Below are positions 8,371-15,914 of a stretch of 32,245 bases of DNA, one piece after another. Below the pieces are notes generated by a model. It was not told the origin of the DNA, ran no database searches, and saw only the letters and a list, made by a program, of their open reading frames with translations. Positions within the stretch are counted from its first letter, which is position 1; each line of letters opens with the position of its first letter. Made by a program: the position numbers and the translations under genes. Where the stretch lies: NCBI RefSeq assembly GCF_023228785.1, contig NZ_JALOAN010000024.1:1-32245 (forward strand). Reading direction: 5' to 3'. This DNA comes from Sulfurimonas sp. GTDB taxonomy: Bacteria; Campylobacterota; Campylobacteria; Campylobacterales; Sulfurimonadaceae.

Positions 8371-8400
8371 AAAATCAGAATTTAACAAAATTCTGATTTT
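8371..8400. terminator. Bidirectional hairpin terminator between convergent genes
   Basis: A 13-bp perfect stem (8371-8383 with 8388-8400) closes an AACA loop and has A-rich and T-rich outer flanks on either side (AAAATCAG ... CTGATTTT). It can terminate both the nir/regulator operon and the minus-strand pentaheme cytochrome gene. The stop codon of the latter sits at its edge (8399-8401). Confidence 0.82.
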
Positions 8401-9514
8401 AGTATATGTACAAACTCTCTTCATCTCCCATATATGGTTTTATAATATCTATACTCTTTATATCTAGCTTTTTAGCGATCTGCGGATTTACTATATAGCT
8501 TATCCAGGCACTTTTTATCTCATCACCTTTTTGAAGTTTTGGCACTTTGTACTTGACAACTTTTGTTTGGCTTGCTTTTAAATTTCTATTTAATTTATAA
8601 TCAACTGCATCGCTTGGCATAGAAGTATTTCCTTCATTATCTTTAAAAACTATAATAAAAGAAGCCTCCGTGTCTTCTATAGGACTCTCTTTAAAGTTAC
8701 TCCAAATGATTTGCTTATCTCTTGTTATAGTAGTTTTTACAAACTTTAATCTCATTGGATGTGTAATGATGGAGTGCCCCATTTTGTTATTTATGGTAAG
8801 TTCAAGGACTTCATTTTTATAACTGAGCTCTAACTTTACGGCTTTTTTTATCATCTTTTGTGAGTGAACACCTAAAAAGTTATGTGAGGCATAGTCTTTT
8901 CTCATACCCTTGTTCTCTTTCTCAACAGTACCAGCAGTTCTAGTCATATGACAGCCAATACAGTCACTTGTTTTATCATATTGGTTTTTAGTGTTACAAA
9001 CCTCAAAGCCTTTTGCATTTTGTTTGTGAGAGTGACACCCCATACAGACTTCTGAATTTTTATATATTTCATTATCCATAGACTCATGTTCGTTGCTTTC
9101 ATATGGTTTTTTCAAGTTTCCAAAGACCATAGGCTTGTTGTCTCCTTTGTAGTTGGAGAAGTTTATTTTATGGGCTTTTGAATCGTAGATCTTACTGATT
9201 TGATGGCAGTAAAAACATGAAACTCCATCTGTTTGTCTATAGTCATTTGGATCTGGTTGTTTCTCCCCACTCATAATAGAGCGAAGATCTTTAGCTGCTG
9301 GCATATGACAAAGCGCACATTTATAGCTATTTTTACTTGTAGCCTCTTTTACTTTTGCATGAACTTCATCTTTAAAAAGAGTTGATTTATGGTGCATTGA
9401 AGAGGTATGTTCGCGGTAGATATTTTCGTGACATTCGTTACAAGATTCAGAAGATGGATACTTCGTTTGAGCGTTAAGAGAGATGATAACTAGCAAGAAG
9501 AGCAGATACTTCAT
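8399..9514 (-). CDS. Periplasmic pentaheme c-type cytochrome (cytochrome c554-like)
   Basis: There are five CxxCH motifs (CNECH, CALCH, CFYCH, CMGCH, CIGCH) in the N-terminal 200 residues, after a signal peptide (MKYLLFLLVIISLNAQT). The C-terminal part (about 215-371) has no heme motif and looks like beta-sheet. The spacing recalls the cytochrome c554/multiheme family. I chose ATG 9514 because GGAG lies 6 nt upstream; an in-frame ATG at 9526 would add MESI but lacks a clear RBS. The protein probably carries electrons or reduces a nitrogen or sulfur compound in the periplasm; the substrate cannot be told from sequence. A hairpin covers its RBS. Confidence 0.83.
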   Translation of the reverse strand: MKYLLFLLVIISLNAQTKYPSSESCNECHENIYREHTSSMHHKSTLFKDEVHAKVKEATSKNSYKCALCHMPAAKDLRSIMSGEKQPDPNDYRQTDGVSCFYCHQISKIYDSKAHKINFSNYKGDNKPMVFGNLKKPYESNEHESMDNEIYKNSEVCMGCHSHKQNAKGFEVCNTKNQYDKTSDCIGCHMTRTAGTVEKENKGMRKDYASHNFLGVHSQKMIKKAVKLELSYKNEVLELTINNKMGHSIITHPMRLKFVKTTITRDKQIIWSNFKESPIEDTEASFIIVFKDNEGNTSMPSDAVDYKLNRNLKASQTKVVKYKVPKLQKGDEIKSAWISYIVNPQIAKKLDIKSIDIIKPYMGDEESLYIY

Positions 9515-9519
9515 AATAG

Positions 9520-9542
9520 ACTCCATAGTTTTAGTATGGAGT
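9520..9542 (-). promoter_or_regulatory. Hairpin that buries the RBS of the pentaheme cytochrome gene
   Basis: On the minus strand ACTCCATA, a 7-nt loop and TATGGAGT form a perfect 8-bp stem. The GGAG ribosome binding site for ATG 9514 is in the 3' arm and pairs with CTCC of the 5' arm. No T-tract follows, so it is not a standard terminator. It may control translation. Confidence 0.5.
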
Positions 9543-9565
9543 TATTATACTGTAAAATTTTATAA

Positions 9566-10267
9566 TTAATATTGCTCTAGGTTATGTTTTTGCCAAAGCT
9601 CTTGAGCTTTTTCATCTCCAGAATTTTTTGACTTTTTCGCCCATTTTTTTGCTTTTTTATACTCTGCTTGAGTGCAGTAAATCTCTGCTAAGAGATAGTA
9701 AGCTTTTGTATCTCCTTTTGTAGCCCTTACTTCAAGCCACGCAGCAGCTTTATCTAGTTTTAGAAGTTGCATATAGATAAGCCCAACATTTTGCTCAGCT
9801 TGCATATTCCCACCAAGCGCAGAGCTCTCTAGCAACTCGGCTGCTTTTGTGATGTTTTGATCAGCTCCATCACCTCTGTAGTACATTAAGGCTAAGTTAT
9901 ATTGAGCATCTGGGTTCTTAGCTTCTGATGCTTTACTTAGCCATTTTAGAGCCTCATCTGAGTTTTGAGAGATATTGTTCCCAACAAGATACATCATGCC
10001 TAGATCATACTGAGCCTTTGCATCTGAATTTGAAGCTGCACGATTTAACCATTGTAAACCTTTATCTGTGTCTTTTTGCACTCCTAAGCCATTAAAATAA
10101 AAATAACTAAGAGCATTTTGTGCCTTTGTATCTCCATCTTTTGCACTCTTTTCATAGAGTTTAAATGCTTCTTTATAATCTTTTTTTACAAAGGCACTGT
10201 GAGCCTCTTTTGTATCTCCAAAGAGTGTAACTGACAATAATGCCACCATCAAAACAAACTTTAACAT
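9566..10267 (-). CDS. Exported Sel1-like repeat protein
   Basis: The 233-aa protein has a signal peptide (MLKFVLMVALLSVTLFG) and about five tandem Sel1-type (TPR-like) helical repeats. The units follow the pattern A...A.YNLG.MY..G.G...D...A..WL..AA, for example AQNALSYFYFNGLGVQKD and AQYNLALMYYRGDGADQN. Such solenoids bind other proteins. A strong AAGGAAGG site precedes the start, 12 nt after the upstream cysteine-rich gene, and the pentaheme cytochrome gene follows 51 nt downstream. The three genes are probably co-transcribed. The specific role is unknown. Confidence 0.88.
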   Translation of the reverse strand: MLKFVLMVALLSVTLFGDTKEAHSAFVKKDYKEAFKLYEKSAKDGDTKAQNALSYFYFNGLGVQKDTDKGLQWLNRAASNSDAKAQYDLGMMYLVGNNISQNSDEALKWLSKASEAKNPDAQYNLALMYYRGDGADQNITKAAELLESSALGGNMQAEQNVGLIYMQLLKLDKAAAWLEVRATKGDTKAYYLLAEIYCTQAEYKKAKKWAKKSKNSGDEKAQELWQKHNLEQY

Positions 10268-10279
10268 AACAAACCTTCC

Positions 10280-10702
10280 TTATTTAATTTTACACTCACT
10301 CATCATTTCTCGCCAATCATACGAGAAGTTTTTTAGGATGTATGCCCTATGATGAGGTACTGTGCAAGATGAACAGTCTTGATGGATAAAACCACCACCT
10401 GAAAACTTTTTGCCATTATTTATATCGCACTCACTTAGAATGACTTGCTCGTTGTACTTTGATATTCCATCGTCACTAAATCTAAAGTTTGGGCAAGCGC
10501 ACATATAACAGTTAAGACTTTTCATATCATGACACTTTTTGTTTTCTTTATAAAGTGGGCAAAAATCAACTTCATGCTTTTTCATGTTTTCAAAGTCGAA
10601 GTAATCAATTATCTGCTCTTTTGTGTACTCTTTACTTTGTAATTTTTCTACAATCTTTTTGTGCTTTTGTGCGTGAGATTCAAACCAGTCCATATATTTC
10701 AT
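10280..10702 (-). CDS. Cysteine-rich conserved protein, probably metal or Fe-S binding
   Basis: The 140-aa soluble protein has no signal peptide. It has about ten Cys: one at DFCPLY, one in KKCHD, a cluster NCYMCACPNFRF, one at LSECD, and a second cluster HQDCSSCTVPHHRAY. One more is at the C terminus. The Cys/His clusters suggest Zn or Fe-S binding. I do not recognise a named family. It is the first gene of a three-gene minus-strand unit and is separated by only about 40 bp from the divergent transporter gene, so both promoters must lie in that short gap. Confidence 0.75.
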   Translation of the reverse strand: MKYMDWFESHAQKHKKIVEKLQSKEYTKEQIIDYFDFENMKKHEVDFCPLYKENKKCHDMKSLNCYMCACPNFRFSDDGISKYNEQVILSECDINNGKKFSGGGFIHQDCSSCTVPHHRAYILKNFSYDWREMMSECKIK

Positions 10703-10743
10703 ATAGATATATTACCAAAAAATCTAGTTTCTTTTAAGCTATA

Positions 10744-11640
10744 ATGACAAGAAAATTAGAACAACTCCAAAATGAGCCAACTTTGAAAAATTCATATTTC
10801 ACATATCTTCTCATCTTAGCCATGTTTTTATGGGGAGCTGGATGGAGTGCTCTTAAAATCCTCACAGAGAGTGCCTCACTTGAAGTGGTAGTTTTTTGGC
10901 GTTTTTTTCTTATGAGCCTCTCTTTTATCCCCATACTTTATTTTATAAAAATTCCTCTTAGATTAAACAAGCATAGTTCAAAGTTTATACTATCAAGCTC
11001 TGTTTTAAACATCTCATTTATGGTTTTTGCATACCTAGGAGTAAAGAGTGGATTTGCTGGAAATGGTGGAGTTATCATCACAACTCTAACTCCACTTGTA
11101 ACATTTTTAATAGTGGGTGTCTTATTTAAAACAAGGTTTAAACTTTCACAATATTTTGGTCTACTTCTAGGGCTTGTAGGAGGTGCGATAATCCTAGAGA
11201 TCTACAAGCTAGAACTAAGCAGTGCAAATATCTACTTTATACTTTGTGCTGTTGTTTGGGCTGGAGTTACTCTGCTCTCTCAACACTCAAACAAACATAT
11301 CCATCCAATACACTATAGTTTTTATATCTCCGTAGTTGCAACTATAGCTTCCTTTATATACACCTATGATGCGGGACTTCTAAGTGTTTTTGAGTTAGAT
11401 GCAAAGTTTTGGATAGCTCTTATCTATTTAGCTGTTTTGGGTCAAAGTGTGGCTACTACAATTTTTTATATAGCTTCAGCTAGATTAGGAAGTGAAATAA
11501 CAAGTTCTTATATGTTCTTAGTTCCCATCTTTGCTTTAGTTGTCGCTTGGATCATCTTAGGTGAAGAGTTACAAAGTCACATTATCATAGGAGGCTCAAT
11601 AAGTCTCGCTGCAATTTATTTTATAAATAAGAAGCGTTAA
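10744..11640 (+). CDS. EamA/DMT-family transporter
   Basis: This 298-aa integral membrane protein has about ten hydrophobic helices in two EamA repeats. The first begins YLLILAMFLWGAGWSALK, a typical EamA opening. The second begins near ANIYFILCAVVWAGVTLLSQ. The C terminus has the usual FLVPIFALVVAWIILGE segment and a lysine-rich end. The family exports or imports small metabolites, often amino acids or purines; the substrate is not predictable. No good RBS precedes the ATG, so the exact start is uncertain. Confidence 0.87.
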   Translation: MTRKLEQLQNEPTLKNSYFTYLLILAMFLWGAGWSALKILTESASLEVVVFWRFFLMSLSFIPILYFIKIPLRLNKHSSKFILSSSVLNISFMVFAYLGVKSGFAGNGGVIITTLTPLVTFLIVGVLFKTRFKLSQYFGLLLGLVGGAIILEIYKLELSSANIYFILCAVVWAGVTLLSQHSNKHIHPIHYSFYISVVATIASFIYTYDAGLLSVFELDAKFWIALIYLAVLGQSVATTIFYIASARLGSEITSSYMFLVPIFALVVAWIILGEELQSHIIIGGSISLAAIYFINKKR

Positions 11641-11698
11641 TAATACTTTAACTATAGCTAGGGTATATTTTATGATTAATATAAATAAAAGGTATGCT

Positions 11699-12883
11699 AT
11701 GAAGAGTGTTTTAGTTATCGGTGGCGGATTTAGTGGACTTGAAGCTGCAATATATTTGAGAAAATACAACTATGATGTGACACTTGTTAGTGATAGAGAC
11801 TATTTTTTTATCTATCCTACCTCTATCTGGATTCCAACACGAGAAAAAGAGTTTGATGAGATCTGCATAGATCTGCATGAACTTCAAAAGGTTCACGGCT
11901 TTAATCTTATAGTCGATGCACTCACAAACATAGATGCAAAACAAAATAGTTATACTTTGGCTTCAGGGAAAGTGCTGAGATCTTATGATCACGTTATATT
12001 AGCGATGGGCGCTTCAAGACTAAAGCATGAAGGCATAGAACATACTCTTTCGATCTGCTCAGATCCAGAACAATCACTCAAGCTTAGAGACGCTCTTGAT
12101 GTGCTTATAGAAAAAGGAAGAGGTAAGATTTCATTTGGTTTTGGAGGAAATCCTAAAGATAGTTCAAGTGTTAGAGGTGGACCAGCTTTTGAGCTTTTAT
12201 TTAACACACATAATTTGCTAAAGAAAAAAGGTATCAGAGATAACTTTGAGCTATCATTTTTTGCCCCTATGAGTGAGCCTGGAAAAAGAATGGGTGAAAA
12301 AGCTCTAGTTATGATGAATAGTTTTTTCAAAAAGATTGCTATAAAACAATATTTTGGTAAAAAAATAAAGGTATTTAAAGAAAATAAGGTCATTTTTGAA
12401 GATGATTCAGAACTAGAGTCAGATCTTACAATGTTTATAGCTGCTGGAAGTGGACATGAAGTAGTTCAAAAGTCAGATCTTGTAAAAAATGAAGCTGGGT
12501 TTGTAAAGATAGATGAGTATTGTCGAGTTGTTTTTGATGATGAGAATATGCCAAAAAACATCTATGCAATTGGTGACACAGCAGCCCTACAAGGTCCAGT
12601 TTGGAAAGCTAAACAAGGACATTTAGCTGAGTTGATGGCGAGAAATGTAGCTTTTAATATATCTCAATTAGATAAGGGTGAGACGAACCTAAAAACATAT
12701 AAACAACACATAAATATATTATGCTTAATGGATAGTGGAAATGGAGCCTCTCTAATATATAGAGATGATGAAAAAGCTTATATGATACCGCTTCCTTTTG
12801 TTGGTCACTATATGAAAAAATGGTGGGGTATTTATGCAAAATTGTCAAAACTAGAAAAAATTCCAAGAATTTTTAATTTATAG
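11699..12883 (+). CDS. FAD-dependent pyridine nucleotide-disulfide family oxidoreductase, SQR-like
   Basis: This is a 394-aa flavoprotein. I chose ATG 11699 because AAAAGG lies 6 nt upstream and the Rossmann motif then starts at once (MKSVLVIGGGFSGLEAAIYL); a start at 11672 would add nine residues. A second FAD motif is NIYAIGDTAAL near residue 296. Cysteines occur in DEYCRVV and NILCLMDSGNGA, roughly where sulfide:quinone oxidoreductases have functional Cys, and the C-terminal aromatic/basic helix (HYMKKWWGIYAKL) could bind the membrane. SQR or a type II NADH dehydrogenase relative are both possible. SQR would fit a sulfur oxidiser. Confidence 0.8.
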   Translation: MKSVLVIGGGFSGLEAAIYLRKYNYDVTLVSDRDYFFIYPTSIWIPTREKEFDEICIDLHELQKVHGFNLIVDALTNIDAKQNSYTLASGKVLRSYDHVILAMGASRLKHEGIEHTLSICSDPEQSLKLRDALDVLIEKGRGKISFGFGGNPKDSSSVRGGPAFELLFNTHNLLKKKGIRDNFELSFFAPMSEPGKRMGEKALVMMNSFFKKIAIKQYFGKKIKVFKENKVIFEDDSELESDLTMFIAAGSGHEVVQKSDLVKNEAGFVKIDEYCRVVFDDENMPKNIYAIGDTAALQGPVWKAKQGHLAELMARNVAFNISQLDKGETNLKTYKQHINILCLMDSGNGASLIYRDDEKAYMIPLPFVGHYMKKWWGIYAKLSKLEKIPRIFNL

Positions 12884-13019
12884 CAATTTAGTGTTACTTT
12901 GTGTAGCAAAAATAAATTTCATACTACTATAATAAACTAAGAAATATTTTTAACTATATATTAAGATATAATTTTTACTAATAGTTAAATAAAATATCTG
13001 CTTTATTAAGGAGTAATTT

Positions 13020-13562
13020 ATGCTTAGAAAAAAACTATCTAAAGAAGATTCTCCAAAAAACATTACAAACATCGAAAAACAACTAGATGCTAATGATTTT
13101 ATAGTCTCGAAAACTGATATAAAGGGCAATATTATCTACTGTAATGAGATATTTAGCAATATTGCTGGATATAAAACATCTGATCTAATAGATGCAAATC
13201 ACAATCTTGTAAGACACCCTGATATGCCTTGTCTTGCATTTAAGATTCTGTGGGATCTTATTAAAAATAAAAAAGAATTTTTTGGGTTTGTTAAAAATTT
13301 ATGTGCTGATGGAGGGTTTTACTGGGTCTTTACATATGTTACGGCTGATTTGGATGCAGATAAAAATATTGTAAGTTATACCTCTGTTAGGAGAAAACCT
13401 CTAAAGAGTGCCATCGATACTATTATTCCTATATATAAACTACTTATAGATGCAGAAAAAAGTGGTGGAATGGGTGAGTCCCAAAGAGTTTTAAATGAGT
13501 TTCTACAAAAAAATCAAACTAGTTATGAAGAATTTGTAGTAAATCTTCAAAAAGGAGAGTAG
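13020..13562 (+). CDS. Aer/CetB-like PAS-domain energy-taxis sensor
   Basis: The 180-aa soluble protein is almost entirely one PAS domain (about 25-130), followed by a short helical region. It has strong Aer-type motifs: TDIKGNIIYCNEIFSNIAGY, NLVRHPDMP, and GFYWVFTYVTADL. The RHPDMP and FYWV segments are hallmarks of FAD-binding Aer PAS domains. It has no membrane segment or signalling domain, as in Campylobacter CetB, which works with a separate receptor CetA. The receptor gene follows after 1 nt and a strong AAAGGAGAG site. A redox- or oxygen-taxis role is well supported by family and context. Confidence 0.87.
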   Translation: MLRKKLSKEDSPKNITNIEKQLDANDFIVSKTDIKGNIIYCNEIFSNIAGYKTSDLIDANHNLVRHPDMPCLAFKILWDLIKNKKEFFGFVKNLCADGGFYWVFTYVTADLDADKNIVSYTSVRRKPLKSAIDTIIPIYKLLIDAEKSGGMGESQRVLNEFLQKNQTSYEEFVVNLQKGE

Positions 13563-13563
13563 C

Positions 13564-15012
13564 ATGAATAAAAACATTACAGTTGTTGCTCTTTTGGTTT
13601 TAGTGCTTGTAAGTGCTGCTATATTAGCGGTAAATTCTCAAGTTATTTTTGCTCTACTTATTGGAGTTTTTGCGATCCTTTCTTTGTTTATTCCTCAAAA
13701 ACAAGATGCAAATAAAGGTGAAGATGCGCTTATGAACAAAATAGCTGCAACTTTAGAAGACGTAAAAGAAGGAAAACTCTCAACTCGTGTCATTTTGTAT
13801 CGACATGATAGTAAATTAGAAAATATAGCGTGGAATATTAATAAGTGTTTAGATCAAGTAGAGGTAGTTCTAAGAGAGAGTAGAAATACCATAGATGCAG
13901 TTAGTCAAGGTTTTATGTATAGAAGTATGTATCCAAATGGCTTGCAAGGTGAGTTTGAAGAGACAGCACATCAGATACAAAAAGCAGTAGAGTCCATGAA
14001 AGCAAATGAGGGCTACAAAGTAATGGGTCAATTAAGCACTACTTTTAGTAACTTCAATGGTGGTATGAAAGGAAACTTTGACCTTATAACTACAGATATA
14101 AATAAAACAGAAAACTCATTTATGGATGTAACTGCTAGTACGTCAGAAGCCTCTAGCTCTGCTAAAGAGACTTACACCTCTTTACAAACTACAACCAAAG
14201 AGATAGAGAGTCTCAGCGAGCTTGTTACAAATACTTCTGATGCTATAAGAGAGATGGATACAAATGTAGGCGACATTGCTATGATAGTTAGTCTTATAAA
14301 AGATATAGCAGATCAAACAAATCTTTTAGCTCTTAATGCTGCCATAGAAGCAGCTCGTGCAGGTGAACATGGAAGAGGTTTTGCAGTTGTGGCTGATGAG
14401 GTCAGAAAATTAGCCGAGAGAACTCAAAAAGCGACAGGTGAAATTAGTATAACCATAAACCATCTTCAAGATCAATCAAAAAATATCTCACACAATGCTC
14501 TTGCGATGAACGATATAGCTACTCAAACCAGTCATACCATGGGAGAGTTCTTAGATACTATGAATAACTTTACAATAAATCTTACTCATACATCAAAACT
14601 CTCAAACACAAGTAGCTTTGCTCTGTTTTTATCAAATTATAAGATCCATCACATACTCTTTAAGTCAAATGCTTACTCTGCAGTAGTAAGCTCAACTGTT
14701 ACACCAGAGTTGAAAAAAGATTACAAACATTGCGGTTTTGGGCTTTGGTACTATGGAATAGGGCGTGAGCTTTTTGGACAAAATAGCTCGTTTATGGCAA
14801 TGGAATCCCATCACATTGCTTTTCATGATCTTATAAATGAAAATCTTGATTCTGCTTTGGCTGGTCATTGTCTAACAGATAAAGAGATAAAAGATGCTCT
14901 TTTAAGAAGATTTGACACGGCAGAGAGTCACTCAAATGAACTTTTCAAACTTATGGATAAGCTCTCACAAGAAGTTGGTGAGAGTGTAGAAATGTGTGAA
15001 GTTATAAAATAA
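13564..15012 (+). CDS. Methyl-accepting chemotaxis protein with C-terminal CZB zinc-binding domain
   Basis: The 482-aa chemoreceptor has a membrane hairpin (about 5-22 and 28-44) but no periplasmic sensor, so it must take its signal from inside the cell. A HAMP-like region and a coiled coil lead to the conserved signalling tip (IADQTNLLALNAAIEAARAG, then GRGFAVVADEVRKLAERT). The C-terminal 130 residues form a CZB domain with KIHHILFK, HCGFGLWYYG and MESHHIAFH, the expected zinc-binding His/Cys set. The upstream PAS protein is the likely sensory partner, as in the CetA/CetB pair. CZB domains sense zinc or oxidants such as hypochlorite. Confidence 0.92.
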   Translation: MNKNITVVALLVLVLVSAAILAVNSQVIFALLIGVFAILSLFIPQKQDANKGEDALMNKIAATLEDVKEGKLSTRVILYRHDSKLENIAWNINKCLDQVEVVLRESRNTIDAVSQGFMYRSMYPNGLQGEFEETAHQIQKAVESMKANEGYKVMGQLSTTFSNFNGGMKGNFDLITTDINKTENSFMDVTASTSEASSSAKETYTSLQTTTKEIESLSELVTNTSDAIREMDTNVGDIAMIVSLIKDIADQTNLLALNAAIEAARAGEHGRGFAVVADEVRKLAERTQKATGEISITINHLQDQSKNISHNALAMNDIATQTSHTMGEFLDTMNNFTINLTHTSKLSNTSSFALFLSNYKIHHILFKSNAYSAVVSSTVTPELKKDYKHCGFGLWYYGIGRELFGQNSSFMAMESHHIAFHDLINENLDSALAGHCLTDKEIKDALLRRFDTAESHSNELFKLMDKLSQEVGESVEMCEVIK

Positions 15013-15093
15013 AAAAACTTGATATCTTTAAGTTGATATTGTAATTTTTCAGTTAAACTTTATGTCAATTTAAACCTGGATTTAAAATACAAT

Positions 15094-15914
15094 ATGAAAA
15101 AACTTATTTTATTTTTTTTGCTATCTTTAGGTAGCCTACTTTTAGCGCAAAGTACTAAAGTGAACTTTGCGCCACTTCCTACAGAAAAGCTTACTGAAGA
15201 TATGGAGTTTTTTTACCAATGAGCTCTTATTTAGAATCAAAAATCTCTATAAAAATCAACTATATTTATAAAAAAGATTATAAAGATATACTAGATGGCT
15301 TTAAAGATGGAACTATTGATATGGCGTATCTTGGACCTCTCCCTTACCTCTCTTTAAAAAAAAAGTATGAGTTTGTAGAGCCTATCCTTACATTTAAACA
15401 AGATGACGGGCTTACTAAGTATAGATGTGTTCTTGTAAAGTTTCAAGAAGATGAATTTAAAAAAGATTCACAGATAAAAGTAGCGCTTACACAACCTCTC
15501 TCAACTTGTGGTTACTTTATGAGTAGCATCTTACTAAGAGAAAATTTCAATATTGACCTCTCTGAGCAAACGTACAAATATACAATGTCACATGTAAATG
15601 CTCTTAATAGCGTCCTAAAAGGAGAGTGTCTGATAGCTGGAGTTAGAGAGAGAACAGCTAAAGAGTTTGAGTCCTTAGGTTTAGAGATTATCGCAAAAAG
15701 CAAGCTAATGCCAGGTTTTTCTCTTATTGTAAACACTAAAACACTTACAAAAGAGCAGATAAAGAGCATAAAAGAAGCACTTTTAGAGCTACAAGATAGA
15801 GATATAAAAAAGTTAAAAGGTATCTTGGTAAATGGAGTTGTAGAGGCTTCTGAGCGAGACTATGATGGCTTGAGTATAGATATTGAAATACCACAAAAGG
15901 TTGATACGAAATGA
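15094..15914 (+). pseudogene. PhnD-like periplasmic substrate-binding protein, frame broken in a T7 run
   Basis: An ATG at 15094 encodes a signal peptide (MKKLILFFLLSLGSLLLAQS) and the start of a binding protein (VNFAPLPTEKLTEDMEFF). The frame then stops at 15220-15222. The rest of the protein is open in another frame from 15219 to 15914 (231 aa), with the PhnD-family segments YKDILDGFKDGTIDMAYLGPLPY and GECLIAGVRERTA. One extra T in the run at 15208-15214 would restore a continuous 273-aa protein. The family binds phosphate, phosphonate or similar anions in the periplasm. There is no ABC permease here; the next gene is a coupled diguanylate cyclase, so a sensing role is likely. A sequencing error, true mutation or slippage are all possible. 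Confidence 0.75.

Noticed and set aside
11989..12393. Minus-strand ORF opposite the flavoprotein gene
   Set aside because: It is antisense to a clear coding gene, has a low-complexity Ser/Leu/Phe-rich product and no RBS.
12950..12988. TTAACTA...TAGTTAA inverted repeat before the PAS gene
   Set aside because: Seven-bp arms with a 25-nt AT-rich spacer are expected by chance in such DNA; no operator claim is made.
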